Positions 35,001 to 61,336 of a stretch of DNA of 64,000 nt are shown piece by piece. Every line of letters begins with the position of its first letter. Positions within the stretch are counted from its first letter, which is position 1. Source of the DNA: Mycteria americana (Eukaryota > Chordata > Aves > Ciconiiformes > Ciconiidae); the NCBI RefSeq assembly GCF_035582795.1, contig NC_134366.1, positions 149,901,519 through 149,965,518 of the forward strand, given 5' to 3'. The position numbers and the translations under genes are program-made. The notes beneath the pieces are model-generated. The model was given only the letters and a program-made list of their open reading frames with translations. It was not told where the DNA came from and did no database searches.

Positions 35001-38000
35001 TGTTATTTCTTTTGCTAATATATCCAAGTTATATTTTTATATTAGGGATTACAATTTCAGTCCTGTAGTCTTCCACTGAAGTCTGTTGAACCTGAAAGAG
35101 ATGTGTAGAATATGCGGTGTATTCAATTTATTTTACAGTTGGTTAATGTCTAAAGTAAGATGTCTTTTTCAGAGACTGGCTTGACTTCAATTATGGTTTC
35201 CCAAAAGGAAAACAAAACACATTTTTTCAATAAAATCATGAGCACTCCTCCCAAAGTGCAGAATGGCAAACAGTTCATGGAGTTGAGAAAGGAATTCAGC
35301 ATACAAGAGTGTCTGGTAACTCAGCCATTTCTTCTATCCTCCAGTGACATTTACAAGCAGCTTGTTTTCAGTCATGAAGTGGGTGTGCTTGTCAGTCAAC
35401 ATAACCAGACTTTCGAATCCAACTCAGGTACTTCTTCAGTTGGCAAAAAGGTGGTGCTTTTTGTTTTTCCAGTTTGATGTGCCAAGACTGCAGCTCTTTT
35501 CCAAAACTGCCTGGCAAATACAAAGGGAAGGGCTTAGAATCTGGGTTTTGAAGCTACCTTAGGACTTCCAGATCCTTACAGGGAATTGTTGCTAGAGGTG
35601 ACTATCATCAGGTCTTTCAAATCCTCGTTCTTCCTTATCTGCTTTATAAATACTTCCTTATCACAAGAAATACTAATCAACTAAGGCAGCATTCAAGTAT
35701 GAAGAGATACTTTTGCACTTTAGTGGTGTCTTGCACAGATCCCAGTTGGTGGAGTAACTTACTGCATTAAGATACACAACCAAGAGTAAGACCTGATGTT
35801 AGATCAGTGGAGATGTATAGCTGGCCCCACTGTAGAGGTAATTGTGGCAAGAATCTCGAGCTTTTCTTTTCTACTCTGTGAAATGGAACAGCTCTCTCTT
35901 GACATGAATGGTGAGCTCAAGTCTAAGTTGCTTTGACCGCACTCAGTTTGACAGCAAATATATTTTATACTCAGTAACACTCTAGACCACATATGCTAAT
36001 ATCCTTACTGTGTAAGCCCCAGCAATATTCAACATACTCTGTATGATTCCCACAACAGGCAGTGGTAATGCAAGCTTTCCAGTTTTACCCTATCAGTGAA
36101 TCTCTAATTGTGCTTGACAAAACCTTCAGAGGATGGAATAAGCCATCCTTCAGCTCATTTAGTCCATGATTGGTATCTTTTGACAACCAATATCAGCTGC
36201 AGCAATTGTTTCTAAATAACAGCCCACTCAGATTGAGGGATACACCAGATCACTTCTGAACTGCTGGTATATGGTTTCACTTTCCAAGTACTGCCTGCCC
36301 ACCACCAGCTTAGGACGTACAGGTCTGAACCCAGATTCTGAATCTGAGACATCCAACCTCCTGAAAGGCTGGAACTTCTAAATATCAGTAGATTCTAACA
36401 GTGAGGACCTAAAAATCCTTCCTCTCTCTCTAGAACATGTTAAAAATAAGGATGCTACCCTATACACTTTTTGGTAGATGGACAAGATAGTCGCATAGAA
36501 CTGAGGATCTTAAAAACACATTCATTATAATATACTGAATCCCTAGCCTGTGGAAACAATGTTCATTAAAAAGCAAGCACTATTAATTGGAACAGTCTGC
36601 TACTTTCCAGTCTCCTCCCTTACCACACAATTTCAGACTGCAAGATTCCCAGTGTTTAATAGTTTCAGAGCAGTGAGTCTGTCTGAAAATTATATATTTT
36701 AATTCATAGTTATGCGTTATAGGATAATGGGATTTCTCAAATTGTTACACTACATCATGCTGTTTGGCCTAGATGGCTTTACAGCACAATAATTAAACCA
36801 ATACACAGTTACATTTTCAAAAGGGAAAGGAGTCCCTGTGGGTTTGAAGTTATTTACCCAACAGTTGTTAATAACGACCATCTGCTATCAGACAATAGGT
36901 GTCAAATGCACATTTTGGCAGACTAGCTACCTGCCAAGAGGAAAATAATCAACTGCACATTTCTTGCTCCTAAATCCTCATGGACAATCCAAGTTAGCAA
37001 AAAAACATAATAATTAAGGGGGGGGGGGGGGGAAAGAGGGAGCAAGCCCTATTTTCCACTCGTTATAAAGAAATGGGTAACAATTTGTATCATCAGATAG
37101 CAACTTTTGGCAGGAAGGGACCCAGATGAAGTTTCTAACCTACATCAGAGTAGAAGACAGAATAAGATACTGCTCCACATATGCTGTAAGCTTGCAAGCT
37201 ACAGTGGAAAAGAAATTGTTTAACAAAATCCTCAGTTATTTTATATCTCCACTAAAATTATTTCATTAAATTCTTTCTGTGCAGGATTCTCCTCCAGGGA
37301 TTTTATCTTCTGACAACTCTTAAACTACGTGGATATACAATACATTTTTAATATCTACTAATAAGCTTACCTGAAGATTTTCTTTTACAGGCTCTAATTT
37401 GCCAGTCAGTAGCCTTGGAAGACGAATTACCAGATCCTTTGTCTACAATTAGGGAAAACACACAAAGGAAAGATTATTACTGAAAGCTTGTTTGTGAATC
37501 CATCTGTGAAAGAAAGATAGAGATCTCATAGAAACTTTTTTTCCCCCCAGCTGGAAGAGGGATGCCCTTTCACTTGCACTTCATTTTATCTCTACCCCAA
37601 AGATGAGTTTGCATGAAGTGGCAGTATATTAAGATGCAAAAAGTTACTCAAATATGTTCGTTTGGAAAACAAAAAATAACATAGCTGTTTTAAAACAGAC
37701 ATGGAGTAAAAGCATACCCCAAAAGTAGAAAGCATGCTCAAGTGCCCGGTCTCTCTCAGTACTCAAGTTGTTTCTTCCCACCTTTTTTAAAAAAAGTAAA
37801 CAAAACACTACCTGATAGAAGCTATAAAAAGATTTTTCAACTGCAGTGGAATTTGTCTACCTCAGGATCTGGTTAGACCATAGTATTATGGCAATACAAA
37901 AAATTACTCCACATTCCCCAAGCCATGTGAATTAGTTGTAATCCACCCTGAGTACAAGGCAGTAACTAAAGCCTTTTCCAGAGAGATCTCTTACCTCAAG

Positions 38001-41000
38001 CATGAAAAGGCCAGGAACAGGCACTATGACAGCTATGACTGTTCAGCAAATAGAAGCCAACGGAAGAACACCAGATTCCACTTGGAACTTGACATTTATT
38101 GCAAACCCCAGCTACTGCAGGAAACCACTAACACTGCCCACTTACTCCAGGAAACTCCAGCTACTACCTCCTCTGAAGATCCCCGAGCATGGTGCTAAAT
38201 ACCTGCTAAGCATGTAACCTGGTAAGCACTCAGGAGCGAACCCAGGGGTTACTCTTGGTGAGCTAAGCATATGATTTGGCATTTAGTTTGAGATGATATT
38301 CACAGATTAGACTATTTTTCACCTATGAGTTAAGTATGTTACAGTATCTTGAAGAGATGAAGAGAGCCAATTAGTTTTCTAGAAGTTAAAAAAGCTGTTT
38401 GCTGTGTCAGCAATGGATTCAGTCCTCTGACCCACCTCAGATAATAAAACTGGACACACTCATGCTTGTTTAACAACCTGTGGTAGATCATCTGCAAGAA
38501 CTGTACTTCAAGACCTCTGAATGTTAGATGTCCGTATTACTTCTATACACAGTTAAAATCATGTTACCCTCCTGTAACCCTCTGTGTTACCATCAGTAAT
38601 GTCACTAATATTTGTTGATAACCTCCAAATACTTGAAGTATTCATTTTGCAAGGCCTTACAGTTGTCACTGACAAAATACCTGAAGACTTCAGTGTATAG
38701 TCTTTACCTTTTTTACACTGAGGCCAAGTTCGTTTTTGAAGAAACCCAGTCTGTTATCCAGTCTTTCCACTGAAAACAACAGCAAATATGGAGCTCTTGA
38801 GACCATCTGAGCAATTTCTGCCTTACCAAATTTTTTTGATTTTAGGTAAGCCACTCTAGAAAGAGAACAAAAACAAAATAAAATCCAGCGATGAAAATTT
38901 TATTGCCTCCATTTATTCAGTACTTGCTTAAATTCCTCAGTGATATCTTATAAATGGACAGATGTTCTAGCATTAACATGCAACCCTGCCAAAAATAATT
39001 AGGGGGAAATCTGCAGTTATCATAAAAGAAAATACCATCCCTTCCAATTAATTAGAAGTAAAATAAACCTCAGAGCAGAATGTCAATACTGAAGACAGAT
39101 ATTAATTCCTTCCAGCTGTACTTAAGCAGATAACTATGTTAACCTACATTTTACTACCAGCCTGTCTCCTAGATTGCAAACACATTAATAGATCATCATA
39201 GGGTATGGACAAGAAGACATATACAGCCTTTTGCTATTTTAATGAATTCCATTTCTACTGCTGAAAGAACAGAGTACTATACCTCATACATCCCTGTTTT
39301 GCCAATAGCACTGGAGTAGGAATATCATGCAGCAATGCTATCTGTAGAGACATTGTCCAAAAAGACATTTCTAAATCGGCTGAAGTTACTTTTGTTACAA
39401 TAGGTCCCTACTTTCAGTCACTGGTCCAAGGATTTAGTTACAAAACATCTGGTTGTCAGAAAGGAGAAGGAACTGACTAAAGTTTTTATGTTTAACAGAG
39501 CTTTCTTTCCTTCCAACTCAAAAGTTTTTCCAAACTTTGTTGAATTCAGTGAAAGTGAAATCCTATTTCAAGTACTACTTGCAGTAGATTATTACCACAG
39601 CTCCCAGAAAAAGCAAAGGGGGGAGGGAGCGGGGGGGGGGGAATACAGCACACAAAATAGAGACATGATTAACCCACATGCCACCATTTTCAAAAAACCT
39701 GAACTACAATATGAAGAGGTTCCCTTTGGTTATAGATAAGCATATACAGAACTATTTGCTGTCAAGTGAACTTAGAGCATACAAGAACTGAATTTATCTG
39801 GCAGTAATTAAGATACTAAATAGATTGCAGAATATTCTGCAGAAGCAGATATTCACCAAAAGATGGGCTGTGTGTTAAATCATGTCTTGTGGAGATAAAA
39901 AAATAAAAATACCTTCCAGTCATTACAACCTCCCTCTCTTTCCACAAACCCTCAAAAATGAAGTCATCACAAGCCAAAAACCTCTAGACAGAAGATCCAA
40001 GAACAACCTCTAGAGGACCAAATCCTAACTGAGCAGGCACCAACAACACAGAAGGTAGCAGCCTAGGCTCCAGGTAATGTTGATGGACTGGCTGCAGGAG
40101 CCGCAGAGACAAGGAGTGGTTCAGAGGGGGAGAAATGCAGAACACAACAATAAACAATTAGCCCTTCAAAAATTATCCCATTATGTTTTGAACGCTGCAG
40201 CTTGGCTACACTATACTTCTTCCATTCAATTTTTCAAGGGCACAACTGCCAAGCATCCTAGAAACATAGCTAAATGAGCAGGTTAAAAATAAAACCTTTT
40301 GGTTGTCCTGACTCCCCTCCACTTGTTTTCTGTTAACAAGTCATTAAGATTCACACCTGAAGCATTTCTTTGCACCCTGGAAAGGCAAGAAGCTTAGAAG
40401 AGGGATTGCAAGATTGTAATAACCTGACTCTAGAAACTGGTTAAAGCAGCACAATCATCCAACCTGACCAGAGTTTGAGATAAATTTGTGAGTGTTGGCA
40501 CCAAGGTTAGCCCTCGTTCTACTACAGGGGTCAGCAATTCTATGTAGCATGTTAACAGTTTTAAGTCATCATTAACAATACTGTAAAACAAAGCATCTGG
40601 TGCAGCTGCAGTACAGACACTGATTTGCAACTGTCAGAATTGTTATGAATTATGGAATGTTTTGACTTTTACAGTGTTTATCTGAAGTCAAATGCCAAAT
40701 CTATTGAAATTTGTGTTTTGTTTCCTGGCAACGTGGAATCCATAGCAATAAAACGTTCCAGAGTGATGTAACCAATACCATGTCCATCTGCACCGAAGTG
40801 TTTATGCAAAGGTGATACTCAGTTTTCAAAAGACAGCTATCTGAGACACATTCACTTCACAGCCTGCCATACACCCTCCGCAGCACACTTACTTTAAAGC
40901 ATTCACCAGTGCCAGAGGTAAACTTACTGAAAAATCAAGCTGCAGAAAATGAAGAAGAAATTGGATTTCCCTGTTCAGCCTCTACTTTACTAACCAGACA

Positions 41001-44000
41001 GTGCCACAGGATAGTCACTGAAAAGCAAATCTGACTTCACAGGAGAGTCAGAATGTTTATCATAGCAAAAAATACTCTGTTCTGAAGAGTATAAGCAACT
41101 CTGACATCTAGACTCAAAACTATTGCTGAAAAATGACACAGGTTCTTTTTGGATATTGTTTCTGAAAGGCCTCTTACTGAACGGGCGGATGGAAGAACAG
41201 AGGAGAAAGAGGAAAGGTCAGGTCTCTGTTAGACATGAGTCCACTAATGTGCCTGTTTCCAAAAAGCCGTATTTTCAGATTTCTGTCTTGGACAGCTACT
41301 ATGTGCAAGAGCCAAGCAGAAAGACTTTCTTTTCTGGAATTTTTAAAGACCAAGACGTTTTGAGTTCATTACAAAGTGCACACACACACACAAGTTGCTC
41401 TGTAAAAGAACTGTTGAATTAATGCTAGCCTGTCTGGAGTAATTTCAAGAATAAAAGTTCATTTTCCTGCAATTTTTTCTATAATCAACACACTTACTGG
41501 AAGTATGAATCAGAAGAATAAAATAATTCCATTTCAGAATCAACCTTCTTATAGATACACACCAAACAAATACAGCTGAGTAAAGAAAGCTAGGATCTCT
41601 ATGACTGCAAGACACGGATAAGTTTAAAAAAAAAAAAAAAAGTACAACCCTATAGTCTGGTACCTTAAGTCTCTCATGTCTTCATGGGGCCCCACCTGCA
41701 AAAATCTAGAAGGAAGTACTAAAGCAAAGGAATACAGAGAAGCTGTTTGTATCCATAAACGAACAAGGAAGAAGAGTGGAACACAGTTACAAGCCATCAC
41801 ACCATTCCTACAGCAAAGCACCTTTGCAAAAAGTGACTGTGGATTCATGAAAATATAAGCTCAAAACCTACATTCAGTTATTTCAGATATATGAAGAATT
41901 AAGAATAACTTTTTTTAAAAAATTAGATAATTTATATTATTACAATACATTATTTCAAAGATCTTGAATATTTTAATTCCAGTTATTTAACTTCAGGAAG
42001 ATTTTTCTTTAGAAGTGAAAGGCTTTCTGCCACAAATACAAACCTCATCTTTAAAGCTCTAGAACTAGTCCTCCAAAGTTAACAATGCAAAAACAGTAAA
42101 GACAGGCTTCTGTGAACAGATATTAACAATTACAACCGTAAGACCTCAACTTGACCAGCATCAGCACAGGTATCTCAGTCACTGCAGGATGAAGTCCAGC
42201 ATCCTAGCTTAAGGCCACTGAAGGAACAGTCGAAATCTGCACTCATGGGGCCAAGATGCACCCACATGTGACAAAACAGTACAATGATGGTTGATTTCCA
42301 ACAGAGGGAGAATGGACAGCTGCTATCAGTAACGTCTTAGACCATGCCAGGTAGATCTGCTGCAGCTCCTCAATATTCTTGTTTTGACCACCTTTTCCCT
42401 TTAACTTGGCTACAGGTTTTTAAAGCTAGTTTACATTGCAGTATTATCCTGTTATATCTCTAGAGCTGACCAGACAAAGTTATTTGTTGATTCCATTAAT
42501 GAAATAACAACTGCCATTAAAGAGGAAGTCCCACTGTTGGCAGCGAACAAGAAACACAATTACACAGTTTGATTCAGACAACTCAAATTACTGAAATCAG
42601 CAGACTTCAGTCAACTTCTGACACAAATCCCATTGCTTTCCAAGCCATTCTGGAGAGAGAGGAATATGTGTATATAGTTATCTTATTTCTTCAGTCTTGC
42701 TTTCATTTAAGTAGCCTTTATATTCAGAATGCAGCATTTTCTGAAGTTAGTGTTCTCTAATAAGCTAGACTGCTTATTAGAGAACTTGACTACTGTCAAA
42801 AGTTTGACAGTAGATGGAGAAAACAGCTTGTTTCCCCTCTGTCTCAGAAGAAAGACCCATAAACACAATGACTTTTTGTAAAAAAAAAAAAAAAATTTCC
42901 ATGTTTGGTGTTTTTGGTACACACGCAAATAAGCTTAAAAAACCAAAACTCCACAGGGCAGGTAACTACATACGCTTTGGTCTAAGATATGAAATCTTCT
43001 AAAGAGACTGGTATTTACCCTTATGCACAGACAAGCTGGGTGACACTGAGGAACAGTCTAGGGCCATACAAGTGTGAACACACACAAAAATTAGTTCATT
43101 GTAGTCTTGTGCTCAGTTTGAGCTGGACAACAGGAAAAAAATGTCACCAAAACGTTCTGCTGCTATTAGCAGTAAACACAGAAGATATATGGTCCACTTC
43201 TTTTACTGCAGAATTCACAAGGTATGGGTAGACATATCATCTAGAAGAGTGGTTTCAAAGCATGACTGAAGAGGTTAACATTGTTCTACAAATTTAGGTA
43301 AAGCCTCAGGGACCAACATTTTGGAATCTAAGCTGACACAGATAAAGCAAGTGGCCTAGGATGGCAAGCTGCTTCCTCTGTGGCAGAAAGACAGGGATGA
43401 GCAGTACAATTTGTTAATGGACAGTTTTCAGATGGATCAGGGTGTTGACTCGACTTATGATATCACCACATGTTAACGCTGACTGATGGGAAGGCACAGG
43501 AACATGGAGCCAGGGATCTAGTGAGAAAGGAAGCAGCAGCAACACAGGTTCAGACATCAAGGTTAAGCCCACTGGGAAACCAGACCTTCAAGCCAAGGGC
43601 TTAACATCCTGCTGCTATTTGAAAGGCTTACCTGGTTTCTAAAGCTTCCAGATCTTCAGCAAGGATGTATGGATTTTTTGTCAGGAACGGTCCCAGCTGA
43701 TTGTCTTCTACACCCACATCCTTAAGAAACAGAAGTATTTTTCTTACATCTTTTTCAAAGTCCAAGGTCAGTAAGAGCTGACCTGCCTTTTGACGTTTCT
43801 CCACTTGGGATAAGTCAACTCCTACAACAAACAAAATTAGATATTGTTTTAATTAAACACAGACCCTACTTCCTATAAGTGTTTCAGGAAGGCATGTTGA
43901 AATTTATAGGACTACTCCTTTTTTGCACTGATTTAGCATGCTTCAATTGCTCAACACAGCAAGGTCACAACACCTTGTATATTGTGGAAAGATTCCAGAT

Positions 44001-47000
44001 AAAACAAGCAGTCATTTTAGACGCTTTCACTAAGTTTATTTTTTGAAGGAAGACATTTGCAGTGAATTCTGCATGTGGGGAATCAAGTACACTAGCACGT
44101 GCCACATGTAGAGACCTACTCTAGTTGCACAGAAGTGTGTGTGCAAGGAATTCCCAACTCCATTATCCAAGGGAAGGGGACGATTTTGCAGTGAAGTGCC
44201 TTTGGATAGCGGCTCACACATAGCAATTTGTTACTGCATGGAGCCAGATCGCCCCCTCTCAAATATTTATTTCTCCAACCTCCTTCTAGTGTTCCTTGCA
44301 CTTTTGGGAAACAAGGATGTGGCCAGCAACCTTGAATTCAGCTATCCTTGCACAGTCCAAGTGCTTTTTTATGAGAAGTAAGGTTTTCTTCCATCCCTTC
44401 CTCCTTGCCTCTCCAGTTTACTGTGCCCCACTTCTAAGGTTCTGCATAGCAACCGCTTTCCTTCCTTCCAAGGACAGAGAGCTGCAATTTCTTTTGCAGC
44501 AAATTAAAGCATCCTTAACCAGCCCAAAAGAAGAGAGACCAATCAAGTTACCCAAAGTGCTGCTCACCTCTGGAAGCTGTGGGAGATGCCTCCTTATAGC
44601 ATCCACAGCACTAAGGGACTAAAGCTAGCCAGCCTTGCCTTCAATATAGCATTGCTAGTGAGTCATGCAGTCCCCTCTCTTTTTCCACTTACCCTGGATA
44701 ACGTTCTGCTGCCCTTAGTCATTGGTCACCGTTCCTATTTTCAACTTTACAAGGCAACCAGTAAGATCAAAAGACAAATTACAGAATCTCCAAAGCTCCA
44801 GATATAGGCAAACCACATAAACAAAATCACACGTACCTAGGTGGACAAGTTTTGCCAGGGTTTCCGAGTGATCAACATAATCTCGGAGCGTGGAAGATTG
44901 AAGGGGAAGAAGCGGTTCTGCAATGATCTGTACGGCTGCTTCCTCAGAAATCTCCTCCAAAGCAGACGAAGGTGGGATGTCATCCCAGTCTAAGAAACAA
45001 ATATAGAAGACCCAAATGCATTTCATGAAAGACAAAGCTGCTCCCACCAAACGCTTATACAGACCTCTTAAAATCCATTTCAAAATACAAGAACACTGTG
45101 CATGAGACGAACAGCCAATCTATTATTATTTGAAAACATATGAAAACATAGACTCTATTCCCAGTTTTTATCTCTGTTCCATCTCCTTGTCACTGCCCAT
45201 CAACTCTTGCTCATGTGGCTGGATCTGAGCATAGCACCCAGCAAGCCTGCCTTCACTCTGCTGCCTTGATCACTGCCTGTAACAGATCACACCACCTTCT
45301 TGAAAAATAATTTTCTTTCATGTCTTCACAAATGCATTCTTGCCTGATCACATACAGAGCAGATCATTTTTCATAACCTGACAAGCCTGCTACTTTGTGC
45401 CTCTTCTGAGTCTGATGCCTGAACTGCAGTTGTTTTAACTTTCAAGGTATTTCACAGCCAACTGCAACCAAGCTATCATATCTTATCCATTACAGAATGG
45501 CTGCTATCTGCCACCACCTCTAACAGCTAAAGAAGTCAAGCTCCATTTCCTACTCATTACAGTTTCCAAGTGAACATCATTATGTTTCCCCTTAAGTGTT
45601 CCAAGTCACAGAGCTCAGTGTCTTTTTAAAAAAATATTTCTCTAAACTGGTCTATTTTTCCATTGACAGGAACTCACAGCAGCTAGATCAAGATTACTGT
45701 TTTGCAGGCTGACTGCTAGCATCCACCTCAATTATCAAACTGATTGCTGATCAACACCCTAATTATAAACTCTACAGGATCGGGATTTTCTGTGTCCTGT
45801 ACCTTCGCACAAGGACTTTCTAGAGTCTAGGGTAACACCCTTCCACATCAAAAAAACAAAGCCACACCAGAACTACCAAGACAGGTTCCAATATAAGTAG
45901 GAAGATCCTATTGTTCTAGGAAGAGTTGCACAGACTAGCTTAATAGATGTTGAAGGTCTTGCCACTACTTTTTCTCAAAGCCTCAGAAGCAAAACCACAG
46001 TAAAATGTTTTTAGCAACACTTACACCTTAAACAGTAATAAGAACTCTCCAGGAATCTACATGGATATCAAGCATTTCCTTTCAACTTGTTGAGAATTGA
46101 ACCAATATAGACCAAGGTCCATTCTGGAAGCATAGATGCCCTTTTTTTGCCACTCTAAGTTCTTTAAACATCCTATCAGGAAACATACAGCAAGTTACAC
46201 CCCCGCCCCCCCCCCCCAAAAAAAAAAGTTAGCAATTATGTTTATTCCATTATATACACTGCCAACTGGGCAAAATGCTCCACACACACATATACAACAG
46301 TAAGTCTCCTGGCAGATAAAAATCTGGCACGTAAATAAACTGCACCGCAGGTGCAGACACATACAAGCTGGCTGACCTGTCAGTTCTGGTGCAGCACTGT
46401 TTCCAGAACCAGCTGCACAAACACACAGATCTCAGTTGCAGCTCTGAGCCACCCCAAAAATAAGCTCTGTAGGATCCAAGTTGGCTGGGCTCAAAGCAGA
46501 ATCTGAACATACAAGACTGCTTAGTAATCCAGAGAAAGTTTCCTCAGCATACTAGAATTATTTTCAGAGGGTGGTATTTTTTTTATCCTCACTTAGATAT
46601 AAAAGTAGAGAAAAGTGAGGCAGTTTCCTCAGGGCAACAACACCAAGGCGACCTTGTATCTATATCCTTTCCTCAGGAGACAGTTTGACAGCATTTCTGA
46701 TGAGGGCAGTGCTTAAGCAGGCTTCACACTGCTGCCTCCTGTTGTTCATCCCCGATTATTCAAGCGGCTGCTTTGTGCGAGCTGCTTCAGCGGTGGCCTC
46801 CCCCACTGCTGCTCAACAAACCCCCCCAAAAAAACAACAAACCAACCCCTTTATTTGTACCAGTAGAACTATGAGGGAAAGGCAAATGCTCAGCTGCTAC
46901 AGGCAGAGTTACGAAAAGAAAAGCTCTTTAAACAGCAGCTCCAGACCGACGTTTCTACCCAAAACATATCTTTACCTCAGCTTAAAAGTATTCTTTATAT

Positions 47001-47500
47001 GCTAGAGTGACCACAGGAATTCTGCGTTAACTATGGGGCTAAAAACAAGTGAAAGTCAGGAACTTCAAGTAAGTATTTTAGATAAACAGACCAAAAAAGG
47101 AGAATCAAGGGTAATACTGAACACATGGTTTGGAGACTCGGGAGAAATGGTATCCCTGAAGCCTCTTACCTTCATACAGTATTTTTGTATTCAGGTCAGG
47201 TAATGTTTCTGCTTTTGCTTGTTCCTGTTTTACCGGTGAAGGCAAGTTACTTTCGGGAGAAGAAAGGGATCCATCCTTGGCACTGTCAGGCGGAGAACAG
47301 CTTCCTACAGATACATGCCCGTATGCCTGAAATCTCCACGGAAGAACGTCATTTCTAGAGGGCAGCAGAGGCAGAGGGGCGAACCCACGACACGCCTGTG
47401 CGGTGCTGCTGCAGCTCCTCAGCCTCCGAGGAAATTCAGCAGCACGGGCCGTTTGCAGCAGGCAACACCAGCGGGAGACCTGCCGAGCCCACGAAGCCAT
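31865..47500 (-). CDS. MTERF3: MTERF3, mitochondrial transcription termination factor 3 (complete, 7 coding exons)
   Basis: Mitochondrial mTERF-family protein that binds the mtDNA promoter region and rRNA, restrains mitochondrial transcription and supports large-ribosomal-subunit assembly in the matrix. Coding exons on the minus strand are 47170-47500, 44837-44989, 43632-43821, 38708-38855, 37371-37442, 34388-34549 and 31865-32059. They sum to 1,251 nt, or 416 residues plus stop (human 417), and every junction is in phase. Residues 1-110 hold an Arg-rich, acid-poor transit peptide and a variable linker. Conserved helices start at about 125 ([33 protein letters not shown]), and the tandem mTERF helical repeats follow to the end (for example [51 protein letters not shown]). 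The start is the first ATG (47500-47498), in strong context (AAGATGG), because no in-frame ATG precedes it. Head-to-head with PTDSS1. Confidence 0.97.
34051..34106 (+). mobile_element. CR1 LINE 3' tail fragment
   Basis: The stretch with GATCTTAAAGGTCTTTTCCA followed by ACCTATATGATTCTGTGATT and a second ATTCTGTG is the typical terminal sequence of avian CR1 elements with its 8-bp repeats. Only this extreme 3' end is recognisable. It sits in the last MTERF3 intron, antisense to the gene. Confidence 0.85.
34388..34549 (-). CDS. MTERF3: MTERF3 coding exon 6 (residues 299-352)
   Basis: Encodes [20 protein letters not shown], then [20 protein letters not shown] and [14 protein letters not shown]. 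Phase 0 on both sides. Acceptor CTTTTTCAG, donor CAG/GTGAGC. Confidence 0.95.
37018..37032. repeat. Poly-G run (15 bases) in an MTERF3 intron
   Basis: Uninterrupted G run on the plus strand, hence poly-C in the MTERF3 transcript. It is followed by a purine-rich stretch. Confidence 0.85.
37371..37442 (-). CDS. MTERF3: MTERF3 coding exon 5 (residues 275-298)
   Basis: A 24-codon exon encoding [20 protein letters not shown] and ENLQ. Both boundaries are phase 0. It includes the mTERF signature VIRLPRLLT. Confidence 0.93.
38708..38855 (-). CDS. MTERF3: MTERF3 coding exon 4 (residues 225-274)
   Basis: Encodes [20 protein letters not shown], then [20 protein letters not shown] and NELGLSVKK: an mTERF repeat with its Pro-containing turn. 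Acceptor TTTCTAG, donor AAAAAG/GTAAAGA. Confidence 0.95.
39618..39641. repeat. G-rich run in an MTERF3 intron
   Basis: G6, AGGGAGC, then G11 on the plus strand. A G-quadruplex-type sequence on the non-template strand of MTERF3. Confidence 0.8.
42752..42785. repeat. Perfect 14-bp inverted repeat (hairpin 1)
   Basis: GTTCTCTAATAAGC (42752-42765) and its exact complement GCTTATTAGAGAAC (42772-42785) flank a six-base loop TAGACT. It lies in the third MTERF3 intron, four bases before a second perfect palindrome. Confidence 0.92.
42790..42813. repeat. Perfect 11-bp inverted repeat (hairpin 2)
   Basis: CTACTGTCAAA (42790-42800) pairs exactly with TTTGACAGTAG (42803-42813) across two bases. Its sequence is unrelated to hairpin 1, so the pair is not one duplicated element. 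Confidence 0.92.
43632..43821 (-). CDS. MTERF3: MTERF3 coding exon 3 (residues 162-225)
   Basis: Encodes [20 protein letters not shown], then [20 protein letters not shown] and [20 protein letters not shown]. This is the first clear mTERF repeat region. Acceptor TTGTAG, donor ACCAG/GTAAGCC. Confidence 0.97.
44837..44989 (-). CDS. MTERF3: MTERF3 coding exon 2 (residues 111-162)
   Basis: Encodes [20 protein letters not shown] through [19 protein letters not shown]. It closely parallels the human PISEEEAIQIIADPPLPP...[19 protein letters not shown]. Donor CTAG/GTACGT. Confidence 0.95.
   Translation of the reverse strand, partial: TGMTSHLRLLWRRFLRKQPYRSLQNRFFPFNLPRSEIMLITRKPWQNLST
46201..46227. 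repeat. Poly-C/poly-A compound run
   Basis: Seventeen bases of C with one G, followed directly by ten A, in the first coding-to-coding MTERF3 intron. The minus strand reads T-run then G-run. Confidence 0.85.
47170..47500 (-). CDS. MTERF3: MTERF3 coding exon 1 (residues 1-110)
   Basis: Starts [20 protein letters not shown], a basic, acid-free leader expected of a matrix transit peptide. It continues into a Ser/Pro-rich linker of low conservation and ends KILYE plus one base before GTAAGAG. An acceptor-like CTTTTTCTCCCAGCAG lies just upstream (ending 47522), so a non-coding exon probably precedes it. Confidence 0.9.
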
Positions 47501-47687
47501 CTTCCACCTCAGCACAGTATCCTGCTGGGAGAAAAAGGGCTGCGGAACAACACAGGCGCTGCCTCACCTCGCCCGCAGGGCTGGGAGCGAGAGCGTTAAT
47601 TCCCTGGGCATTAAAGCAGAAATTAGTCGCTACAGAGCACCAAGTAGCTGCTTTGAGGCTTTAAACGCGTGACAAACGGAGGCATAA

Positions 47688-61336
<13,649 letters not shown>

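Larger units (their letters stand above)
32060..47169 (-). other. MTERF3: MTERF3 introns
   Basis: Six GT/AG introns: 32060-34387, 34550-37370, 37443-38707, 38856-43631, 43822-44836 and 44990-47169. Apart from the CR1 tail, several mononucleotide runs and the palindromes listed separately, they look like unique AT-rich sequence. I found no nested gene. Open frames here are short and lack similarity. Confidence 0.7.

Noticed and set aside
47501-47515. Upstream MTERF3 start giving an N-terminus five residues longer
   Set aside because: The codon at 47515-47513 is GTG, not ATG, and lies close to a likely splice acceptor. The ATG at 47500 has strong context and fits a transit peptide.
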